Of a stretch of 64,000 nucleotides of DNA, positions 9,451-17,451 are shown in pieces (position 1 is the first letter of the stretch; the number at the start of each line of letters is the position of its first letter). The notes under the pieces were generated by a model. It ran no database searches. It was not told the origin of the DNA and saw only the letters and a list, made by a program, of their open reading frames with translations. The DNA is from SVEL01 sp045123575 (lineage in GTDB: Bacteria > Bacillota > Clostridia > Lachnospirales > Lachnospiraceae): contig JBGVKG010000039.1 of NCBI GenBank assembly GCA_045123575.1, forward strand, positions 1 through 64,000. Reading direction: 5' to 3'. The position numbers were made by a program, and so were the translations under genes.

Positions 9451-9487
9451 AAAAAGCTACCAGCTAATAATTTGCTGGTAGCTTTTT
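9451..9487. terminator. Bidirectional terminator between the Asn-rich gene and hflC
   Basis: Arms AAAAAGCTACCAGC and GCTGGTAGCTTTTT give a 14-bp perfect stem with a short AT loop and T runs on both strands. It lies 5 bp after the Asn-rich gene and 12 bp after the hflC stop, serving both converging genes. Confidence 0.9.
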
Positions 9488-9498
9488 ACATTAAATAA

Positions 9499-10377
9499 TT
9501 ATTCCATTCCCTTAAATATCTTAGCTAATGGTGAATCCTCATCCAGGATAAGTGTCTTGTTATCTCCTACAAGTGAAAGCTTTGCTGCATCTAATGCTCT
9601 AACAAATGTATAGAACTCGCTCTTTCCTGCATCACTATATGCTGCTGATAAAGTCTGCATGTACTGTGCTTCACCTTCTGCGATAATCTGCTCAGCCTGT
9701 GCCTTAGCATTGGCTATCATAATGTCAACCTGCTTATCAGTTTCATTCTTGATAATCTGTGACTCTGCGTTACCTTCTGCTGTATACTGTGCAGCCATCT
9801 GCTCTCTCTCTGAGATCATACGCTCATATACCGCTGTCTTATTATCACTTGGAAGATCCAGATGCTTTGTCTCTACGCTTACAAGAGAGATACCATACTG
9901 TTCCATTGTAGAACCGATACCCTCCTTTATCGCTACACTAAGCTCTCCATCTCTGGCACTTATAACCTCAGCCTGAGACATTCCACCGATAACCTCTTTC
10001 ATAGAGTTATATACAGCCGCATTGATACGTCCCTCTGCATTTATAACTGATGCGCTAAGAGTCTTTGCGAACTTCTGTGGATTTGAAATCTCCCACAACA
10101 CGTATGTGTCTGTTACCATAGTCTTCTTATCCATAGTGATAACATCACTTGCTGCCAAGTCATAGAGAAGAACCTGTCTAGGAAGCTTATCTGTCTCCTC
10201 TACGAAAGGTATCTTAAATGAAATACCCTCTTCTGTGATAACTCTGTCAATCTTTCCAAACATTCTAACGAGTGTATACTCGTTCTCATAAGTAATTACG
10301 ATAGAATTAAGTCCTACGATTACTAATAAAACTGCTACAATAGCTATAACTGTTGAAAGTACATTTTTCTTATTCAT
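9499..10377 (-). CDS. hflC: HflC-like SPFH/prohibitin-domain protein
   Basis: The 292-residue protein has one N-terminal membrane helix (about residues 7-27), an SPFH domain (VRMFGKIDRVITEEGISFKIPF), and a helical region rich in Ala/Glu (AEGNAESQIIKNETDKQVDIMIANAKAQAEQIIAEGEAQ). In bacteria HflC pairs with HflK in a membrane complex that modulates the FtsH protease. It overlaps the hflK gene by 8 bp and is last in a five-gene minus-strand cluster. Confidence 0.9.
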   Translation of the reverse strand: MNKKNVLSTVIAIVAVLLVIVGLNSIVITYENEYTLVRMFGKIDRVITEEGISFKIPFVEETDKLPRQVLLYDLAASDVITMDKKTMVTDTYVLWEISNPQKFAKTLSASVINAEGRINAAVYNSMKEVIGGMSQAEVISARDGELSVAIKEGIGSTMEQYGISLVSVETKHLDLPSDNKTAVYERMISEREQMAAQYTAEGNAESQIIKNETDKQVDIMIANAKAQAEQIIAEGEAQYMQTLSAAYSDAGKSEFYTFVRALDAAKLSLVGDNKTLILDEDSPLAKIFKGME

Positions 10378-11350
10378 TGTCGTCAGTACCTCCCATCTCT
10401 ATTAATGAACCGATTGTTATTATCTTCTGTGTACCGCTATCTCCACTATCGATAATAACCTCAAGTGATGGAAGTATAGCTTCCATTGCCTCGTAGAACA
10501 TACGCTGCTTTGTCACAGTTGGGAACTTAACATATTCTGCATACATAGCGTTGAAGAGTGCAACCTCTCCTTCTGCCTCCTTTATTCTCGCCTGCTTTGT
10601 AGCCTCAGCCTGCTGTAATATCTTATCAACTGATGCCTCTGCTGCTGGAATCTTCTCATTCTGGTACTTATTAGCGTTGTTTAATGCAGTTTCTTTACCC
10701 TGCTTAGCTGTTTCAACTGCCTTAAATGCCTCCATAACCTCTGCTGTAGGTGGCTCAGCATCCTGCATTGTAATATTTACAAGATATATACCTAAATTTC
10801 TATCCTCGAGACGTGCTGTAAGCATTTCCTTAATAGCTGACTGAATCTCACCCTTACCTGTTGTAAGTACGCTATCTACATCAGACTGACCTATAACTGT
10901 TCTAATACAGCTCTGTGCCATATTTTTAAGGATTGCTCTTGGGTCCTCTGACGCATAAAGTGCCTCAACAGGATCGCTTACCTGATACTCAACGAAGAAA
11001 TCAACGTTAATAAAGTTGTAGTCTGATGTAATCATCAACGACTCTTCTTCTATAGAAGCATTTGTCTGCGAATCATAACCTATCGCAAAACTCTGAATAG
11101 TTGTATCTACCTTCTCAACTTCCTGTACAAACGGAATCTTAAAATGAAGACCAGGCTCTGATACTGTCTCAGCATTACCAAAAGTAATAAGTACCGCTGC
11201 CTCATTCTCCTTTACTGAATAAAAAGCCTGACTTACAAGTATTATAGCCGCTATTACAACAGCTATGATAATGCCATACTTTTTAACTTTGCTTGGATCT
11301 ACGTCTTTTATCTCAAAGTCGTAATTCCTGTTGTGATTAGTTGCGTTCAT
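10370..11350 (-). CDS. hflK: HflK-like SPFH/prohibitin-domain protein
   Basis: The 326-residue protein has a cytoplasmic N-terminus, a single membrane helix (about residues 25-46), an SPFH domain (ENEAAVLITFGNAETVSEPGLHFKIPF) and a coiled-coil segment near residues 210-270. It is the expected partner of HflC. The start lies inside the small membrane-protein gene upstream (14-bp overlap), so the cluster is translationally coupled. A role with FtsH is known for the family; no ftsH is in this window. Confidence 0.9.
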   Translation of the reverse strand: MNATNHNRNYDFEIKDVDPSKVKKYGIIIAVVIAAIILVSQAFYSVKENEAAVLITFGNAETVSEPGLHFKIPFVQEVEKVDTTIQSFAIGYDSQTNASIEEESLMITSDYNFINVDFFVEYQVSDPVEALYASEDPRAILKNMAQSCIRTVIGQSDVDSVLTTGKGEIQSAIKEMLTARLEDRNLGIYLVNITMQDAEPPTAEVMEAFKAVETAKQGKETALNNANKYQNEKIPAAEASVDKILQQAEATKQARIKEAEGEVALFNAMYAEYVKFPTVTKQRMFYEAMEAILPSLEVIIDSGDSGTQKIITIGSLIEMGGTDDNE

Positions 11351-11663
11351 AATCTGAAACCTCCTTTGTTGTTTGTGCAGCTAACTGCTGCTTCTTTTTA
11401 TCTCTTCCAGCCAATATAAACAGAATAACTGTTGCTAACACCAACGCCCCCGTAACTATCGCTAGTATTACAGCCATCCAGCCAAGGCTAGAAGCTCTAT
11501 CAAGCATTTCTTTTGCTTTCATGATAGACTCATTTGCCGCTTCGATAAATGCTATGCTATTGTTTGCATCAACCTGCATAAAATACATCACCGTCGCCAC
11601 TATTGCTCCCACCAAAGATGCCACCGAGAGACCTAGAAATAAAAACTTAAGCTTGTTCTTCAT
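11337..11663 (-). CDS. Small two-helix membrane protein of the HflKC cluster
   Basis: This 108-residue protein has two membrane helices (about residues 5-28 and 61-87) separated by a helical, acidic extracytoplasmic stretch. The C-terminal tail is charged and basic (GRDKKKQQLAAQ). I do not recognise a family. It overlaps the genes on both sides (17 bp and 14 bp), which places it firmly in the hflK/hflC operon and suggests a structural or regulatory partner of the SPFH complex. That role is inferred from position only. Confidence 0.75.
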   Translation of the reverse strand: MKNKLKFLFLGLSVASLVGAIVATVMYFMQVDANNSIAFIEAANESIMKAKEMLDRASSLGWMAVILAIVTGALVLATVILFILAGRDKKKQQLAAQTTKEVSDYERN

Positions 11664-12984
11664 TTTTCTTCTCCCTTCTCTTTGATGTAACTACAAGCAC
11701 TGCTATAAATACCAAGGATACTCCCAAAGTAATAATAAGCGGCTTGTAATCGTCAAATACGCTACTTACATTTTCACCAATCTGGCTAGTTTCTCTATAT
11801 ATTGTTATAGTCTTTCTCGCTGTTTTACCTACCTGATTGGATGCTTCTATTATAACAGTATTTTTACCAACATCAAGTGATACTTTGGACTCAAAAACAC
11901 CTGACTTATCCATCTCTACCTTGTTGCCATTTACTGTTATAGTTGCTGTTTTATCACTTATCTTTCCTACCATAGTAATGGTTGATGATTTAACTGTACT
12001 TCCATGATACGCTTCAAGCATATTAATATCTGGTGTATATGCAGCCACATCTGTTGCAAAATCATATACCCACTTTACTTGGCTATCATCAGAATATTCT
12101 ATAAAAAGACTCTCGTTAGTGTCTTCCATCTCTACTAAAAATGTTCCTGCGTCAGACAACGTAAGCTCTTTTTTATTATTATCTGTCTGCCATATAAGCT
12201 TAGTTTCTCTTCCGTTGACATACTGAATATTCCATGTACGGTTAAACTGGTCATTTCCCTGTGGGAATATGAGACAGAAATCCTTCTTATCGGGATTCTT
12301 CTCTAAGTTAATCTTATCTCTCAACCCTTCAGAAAGTTTACCATCTATAGCCTGCTTCAATATAATCTCAACATTCTTGGCACCTTCCTCAAAGTCATAC
12401 TCATAGAGTTTTTCATCAGCGGAGTATATAAGCTCTTCAACCTTTTTTTCTCCGTCTACCTCTATAGTAACTAACACCGCATCTGCGCTGTATCTCATAT
12501 ACCTAGACCAATCGATTGTGATAGTATTAGATGTCATATTAACAGTTATATCTCTACCCTTTAGCTCCTCAGCATATGACTGTTGAGTATATGCAAATGT
12601 CTTAGAAAATGCTGTGGCAAACTGTTCTTCTCCATCTACGGTATAACTTAAAACTATTTTAAAGCGATATTCTGAATATGTATTAATACCTGACATATCA
12701 ATATTAATATCTTCATTCTGGCCTGTTCTACCACTTCCACTGGCTACTTCAGTACCATCTTTTGAGATATCAGTTACTACACTAACTGTATATGTATAGC
12801 TAATTTCCGTGTCTGCCTTAGCAAGCATTGTTGCATTTATCTTCTCATTTGCATTACTATTGATTACAAATGAATCAACGCTTACCACAGGAGCATCATC
12901 CTCTGGTTCTGCGCTAACCACCATAGGCAGGCAGCACATCATAGCAATCACTAATATACTTATATATTTAATTAACTTTTTCAT
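11647..12984 (-). CDS. Secreted, C-terminally anchored Ig-like protein
   Basis: A signal peptide (about residues 1-25, ...LPMVVSAEPED) is followed by fibronectin/Ig-like beta domains. The last of these (GKISDKTATITVNGNKVEMDKSGVF) resembles the glucodextranase-B type Ig fold. A single C-terminal helix (LIITLGVSLVFIAVLVV) and a basic tail anchor it. The 445-residue protein is predicted to project outside the membrane. It lies between the von Willebrand A gene (25 bp upstream) and the small membrane protein (17-bp overlap). No catalytic residues are evident. Confidence 0.75.
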   Translation of the reverse strand: MKKLIKYISILVIAMMCCLPMVVSAEPEDDAPVVSVDSFVINSNANEKINATMLAKADTEISYTYTVSVVTDISKDGTEVASGSGRTGQNEDINIDMSGINTYSEYRFKIVLSYTVDGEEQFATAFSKTFAYTQQSYAEELKGRDITVNMTSNTITIDWSRYMRYSADAVLVTIEVDGEKKVEELIYSADEKLYEYDFEEGAKNVEIILKQAIDGKLSEGLRDKINLEKNPDKKDFCLIFPQGNDQFNRTWNIQYVNGRETKLIWQTDNNKKELTLSDAGTFLVEMEDTNESLFIEYSDDSQVKWVYDFATDVAAYTPDINMLEAYHGSTVKSSTITMVGKISDKTATITVNGNKVEMDKSGVFESKVSLDVGKNTVIIEASNQVGKTARKTITIYRETSQIGENVSSVFDDYKPLIITLGVSLVFIAVLVVTSKRREKKNEEQA

Positions 12985-13009
12985 ACTGTTTATCCTTCCT
13001 TATGGTGAT

Positions 13010-16000
13010 TTATAATTCCTCATCAACAACAACACACTTTTCGTGTATTTCTTTTTCTATAATATTTACACCAAATATATCGATATTAGCATGTCCATCG
13101 ACACTTGCAACAACCATAGCTGCTGCCTTCCACTTCTTACCTGTATGCCATATAGCTGCATATGCTTCTGTCTTAGCCACGCCATCTACATCGAACTTTG
13201 TACCAAATATATTTATCTCTGTGTTTGCTGACACACTTCCACACACATATCCACTTACCAAGAAGTCATCTACTGTTACAGTAGCAGATATCTTGCCTCC
13301 TACCTCTGCTCCTACTGCATCCCAGTCAAACTGTATGCCCTTGAATGAGGAGAATGTAAATCCATAGTGCTTCTTATTGCTCTTGTTATTAATAAGCTCT
13401 GATACATAGTCTGGATAAGATATAACTCCTAGCTCCATATCTATCTGAGCTACCTTTACACAGCCTAACACATTCACTGTAGCACCTGCCGCTATATGTG
13501 GATAGTCTATACCAACACTGCCATATATATCATCAGCAGATATGAGACTTACGTCATCTCCAAGGTACTTTTTAACAAACTTTTGTACCTTATCAGGAAG
13601 TGCACTAGTACTTACGAGCTCTACTGCACCACTAACTTTTAAATCTGCTCCTTCTTGATTGCCAAGATATTTCTGAAGCTTACTCTTTAAAGCATTTCCT
13701 GTTTTTATATCATTTACCGCCTGAGTAATATTGTAATTCTCAAGACTGGCTGTTAAATCTGTAACTGTTACAGGCACACCGTAAACTGTAAATGTCAATT
13801 CTAATGGCAATGCTACTGATGCACTAAAATACTTATTTCCTTTTCTCTCTCCTGTGATAGATATAGTTATGCCCGCATCTCCACTTTGAAGAACTTCTGA
13901 CTTGTCGCCTAATTTCTGTGGAGTATCACCTTCCTTACCAGTCGATAACACAAGTCCTAATGAGAATTGTCCATTATATGTATCATACATCAGATGGAAT
14001 TTTGCTTCTCCATCAAGAGTAATGAAATCAGCCACACTAACCTCTACATCTTCACCTGCTTTTAATTCTATATCCATCTCAAAATATGTAAATGGACCTT
14101 CCTTCATAAGCATAGCCTTTGACTTTGCATCATATTTAAGTGTAGGCATATCATCTATCTGGAAGAACTCAACGCCATTTGTTAACACCTCTGTGATAGG
14201 ATTATCTTTTAATAATCCCATTGAGGATACAAGCTCTACTCTATCTGGATATATGTATGTAACACATCCCTCAAGCGATACCACTCCTAGCTCCAAAATT
14301 CCATATTTTGAGCCCTGAGACATTTCTGCCTTATAATTTGAATAATTATTGTAGTTGGCACCATCATCAAAAATCTTAACAGTTATGTTATCAAACGCCT
14401 TTGTCTTCTTGCTATTTAAGAATAAAACCTTTTCTAATCCGCTATAATTCTCTGCGTCATGATGAACATAAGCTGGCGAATTTGTCGATAATGTAACTGA
14501 ACTATCCTTATTTACATTACCGCTTAAAGTTACCTGACCATCAAAGTACAGATAACCATTTAATATAACATTTCCAGTTAATATAGTTTGATTATCCTTA
14601 ATCTCTATATTATCTGCTTTAAAATGATATGCACCGAATATTACCTCTGAAGTATCCGGAGTACCTATAACAAGGCGGTCAACCTTATACTTTTTACCAT
14701 CTATAGTTACGAATACTGAATATGTTCCTTCTGCCACACTTGGCGCAATCTGGAATGTTATACTGTCATCCTTTACTTCCTTTATCTTACAGTTAGATGT
14801 TCCCTTTGTAGATTCCAAATACACATTTGTTATCTTAGCATCCTTAAAGCCTGTACCTAATATTTTAACTTGCTGCTTTTCTGTAGATTTTTCTATCTGA
14901 TTAACACTTAATCCCTTAACAGTTATACCCTTAGGCAATTCAGTAGAGAATATTACATCCTTATCCTCCTCGACGTCCTCACCCTTTAGATAATAGTCTG
15001 CAACATCCTTAGCTGGTGTTTTCATCTTTCCATCATCTACTACTATCTCAAGTGTTCTGTTTAAGCTATCCAAATCCTCTGCTTCAAATGTAATAATATA
15101 TTCATTATTAATTCTTTCATGAATAAATGTATATGTACTCTCTAGACGAGATATATCTGAACAGTACATAAACTCTCCGCCACCTGCAGCTGCAATATTT
15201 TCAAGATATTTCTGTGTAACACTACTACCTACACCTATGGTATAAATATATGTATTATTTTCCTTTGCCTTGCCACCTATAGTATTCTTTATATCGTTAT
15301 CAGACCATGGTCTATTATCTTCTCCATCGGTCATAACTATAAGAGTATTTGCTACATTTCCATCCTTGAACTGGTCTAAACATACATTGGTAGAAGTACC
15401 TATAAGAGTACCGCCCCTTGTATATATCTGGGACTCAGCAAATTGGACTAATGCATCTTTATCTTTAGAAAATCCCGACTCCATATCTATCTTATCTGAA
15501 AATAATACAATATTTACCTGCTCATTTTCATCCATAGAACGGATATATGTGATAACAGCTTCCTTAAGTAAATCTATACTGCCATCCATACTTCCAGATA
15601 CATCGCATAACAATATAACCTTAGAGCCCTCATACTGACGTTTAGTGATTGTAAAGTCCTTTATATCTATATTACAATCTGTAAGCTTTACAATCTTTTT
15701 CTTTAATTCTACGTCACCAGAATACTGAACTGATACAGATAGCTTATCAAATTTTGATACATCTACCTTTCCTATACTTATAGTAGCTTTTGTCTCCGAT
15801 ACAGCTGCACCAACTGTACCTTCTACCTTAGCAGTTACTTCATTAGACACAATATCATAATGATAGCTATCCTGATATGACTTAGCCACATCCTTTGCTA
15901 TCTCTATATAGTCAAGGTCATCACCCTCTTCATAAGAGTTCTGAATAGTTCCAAGTACTGCTGCTAACTCCTTATCACTACTCTTGTCACTATGCACAAC

Positions 16001-17311
16001 AGATTCGTTAAAATAGTCCTTTGCTGCTGTGTCATTACCCATTACTCCAGCTACAGCAGACATAGAAATATAGTAGTGAGACAACTTATCTGCTTCGACT
16101 ACACCTTTTCCAACGTTCTGTTCCATATCCTTTGACATTTGATGAAGTGCAAAGTTATCTACCTTATTTAGCTTTGTGACAATATCCTTTACAGAGTCAC
16201 CCTTTATATATATTTCATTAATATCCTCTATGCCATTGATATCAGTAGCAATCTTCTTACACTGGTCTACGACTTCTTTATGTATAGCCTTATATTCCTT
16301 TGTAAATTTAGGTGAGAAATTTTCCTCTGTAATAATACCTGATGTATACATGTTGGCTATAATCTCACACTCTACCGTATTGCCCTTTTCCCATATCTTG
16401 TCTAAATCATCTTTGGCTATAGCTTCAGAAAATACGTATGCTTCTGCATATTTATTCTCAGTAAAGAGCTCTGGATATGTTTCTTTATATCGCTCAAGTC
16501 GACTATTTAATGCCTTTATCTTCTGCAGGCCAGCCTCGTCTATGTTAAGAGCATCACCCTGCATATAATTACCATTGCCATCATCATATGCAACACCCTT
16601 GTAGTTGTTATAGCTATAGCTCATTATCTGATTCACAAGCTTATCTACCTTATCAATCTCTTTTACTATAGGGTATTTTTCTTCTAACGCGAACAGCTCA
16701 TTGGCAACAACTCTTGATATAGCTTTATGCTGAAATTCATCTAATCTAGCTATATTAGAAGCTATCTGAGCTTCTGATAACTTCATAAATCCATACTGCT
16801 CAGGATTAAGACCCTGGCTAGTAAGATACGCTATATTGCTAGCCTGATATGAGAGTTCACTGGCAGATAATATATCTCCTGCTATCATATCTTTTACAAG
16901 CTTTGTTTCATCTGGCTTAAGTAGACTTTTATCTACTGACATAACCTTTTCATACAACGCAACTGATTCCTCCCAGCTACCTTGCATAGCATATAATCTG
17001 GCTTTTGCTAAAGTTACCTCTGTCTTATCACCTGCAGACAAAAAGGTCTTATTCAGCAGTTCTGACGCTTCATTTAACTGACCATCTTTCATAGCCTTAT
17101 AGGTTTCATACACATCTAAAGCTTCTACATCACCTATAGGAACTACATTTTTAACAGGGCATAATATAGCAACTGCAACACAGCATATTATGTCTATTCC
17201 AAGTAGAATAGACGGCAATAATAACTTTCTTTTTGCTATCATATACACGGCTACTGCTATAAGTAGTGGTAATGCTCCTATGCATACCTGCAATATTGTG
17301 TTCATACGCAT
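13010..17311 (-). CDS. Giant membrane protein with von Willebrand factor A domain
   Basis: The 1433-residue protein starts with two membrane helices (about residues 5-24 and 30-52) followed by a long helical, TPR-like region. A von Willebrand A domain (about residues 560-740) carries an intact MIDAS motif DVSGSMDGS, the downstream Thr in GGTLIGTST and the MTDGEDNRP strand. An IPT/TIG-like domain (near 790-880) and a long beta-rich C-terminus follow. VWA domains with MIDAS bind divalent cations and protein partners. It is the first gene of the five-gene cluster that ends with hflK and hflC, so a membrane-scaffold role is inferred. The exact family is not known to me. Confidence 0.8.
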   Translation of the reverse strand: MRMNTILQVCIGALPLLIAVAVYMIAKRKLLLPSILLGIDIICCVAVAILCPVKNVVPIGDVEALDVYETYKAMKDGQLNEASELLNKTFLSAGDKTEVTLAKARLYAMQGSWEESVALYEKVMSVDKSLLKPDETKLVKDMIAGDILSASELSYQASNIAYLTSQGLNPEQYGFMKLSEAQIASNIARLDEFQHKAISRVVANELFALEEKYPIVKEIDKVDKLVNQIMSYSYNNYKGVAYDDGNGNYMQGDALNIDEAGLQKIKALNSRLERYKETYPELFTENKYAEAYVFSEAIAKDDLDKIWEKGNTVECEIIANMYTSGIITEENFSPKFTKEYKAIHKEVVDQCKKIATDINGIEDINEIYIKGDSVKDIVTKLNKVDNFALHQMSKDMEQNVGKGVVEADKLSHYYISMSAVAGVMGNDTAAKDYFNESVVHSDKSSDKELAAVLGTIQNSYEEGDDLDYIEIAKDVAKSYQDSYHYDIVSNEVTAKVEGTVGAAVSETKATISIGKVDVSKFDKLSVSVQYSGDVELKKKIVKLTDCNIDIKDFTITKRQYEGSKVILLCDVSGSMDGSIDLLKEAVITYIRSMDENEQVNIVLFSDKIDMESGFSKDKDALVQFAESQIYTRGGTLIGTSTNVCLDQFKDGNVANTLIVMTDGEDNRPWSDNDIKNTIGGKAKENNTYIYTIGVGSSVTQKYLENIAAAGGGEFMYCSDISRLESTYTFIHERINNEYIITFEAEDLDSLNRTLEIVVDDGKMKTPAKDVADYYLKGEDVEEDKDVIFSTELPKGITVKGLSVNQIEKSTEKQQVKILGTGFKDAKITNVYLESTKGTSNCKIKEVKDDSITFQIAPSVAEGTYSVFVTIDGKKYKVDRLVIGTPDTSEVIFGAYHFKADNIEIKDNQTILTGNVILNGYLYFDGQVTLSGNVNKDSSVTLSTNSPAYVHHDAENYSGLEKVLFLNSKKTKAFDNITVKIFDDGANYNNYSNYKAEMSQGSKYGILELGVVSLEGCVTYIYPDRVELVSSMGLLKDNPITEVLTNGVEFFQIDDMPTLKYDAKSKAMLMKEGPFTYFEMDIELKAGEDVEVSVADFITLDGEAKFHLMYDTYNGQFSLGLVLSTGKEGDTPQKLGDKSEVLQSGDAGITISITGERKGNKYFSASVALPLELTFTVYGVPVTVTDLTASLENYNITQAVNDIKTGNALKSKLQKYLGNQEGADLKVSGAVELVSTSALPDKVQKFVKKYLGDDVSLISADDIYGSVGIDYPHIAAGATVNVLGCVKVAQIDMELGVISYPDYVSELINNKSNKKHYGFTFSSFKGIQFDWDAVGAEVGGKISATVTVDDFLVSGYVCGSVSANTEINIFGTKFDVDGVAKTEAYAAIWHTGKKWKAAAMVVASVDGHANIDIFGVNIIEKEIHEKCVVVDEEL

Positions 17312-17386
17312 TCTCCTTTTCCTTTGTATTTTATCACTATCTCAATACGGTCGTAGCGAAATAGCTTTAAAGTATCCCGTACATTT

Positions 17387-17436
17387 GGAAAATACCAGCG
17401 AACCTTCATGCCAGCATGAAGTTCTCTGGTACCTTC
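17387..17436. repeat. Imperfect palindrome between acn and the VWA gene
   Basis: The left arm (GGAA..TACCAG.GAAC.TTCATGC) and the right arm are reverse complements over about 24 bp with few mismatches, around a 2-base centre. Weaker complementarity continues outward on both sides to about 17360 and 17460, into the last codons of the hydratase gene. No T-run follows on the minus strand, so a simple intrinsic terminator is not supported. Confidence 0.6.
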
Positions 17437-17451
17437 CTCATTGTTTACGTT

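Noticed and set aside
9227..9451. Minus-strand ORF of 74 codons rich in Leu, Phe and Glu
   Set aside because: It is the complement of the Asn/Ser-rich plus-strand gene; AAC/AAT codons read as GTT/ATT on the other strand. It also has no ribosome-binding site.
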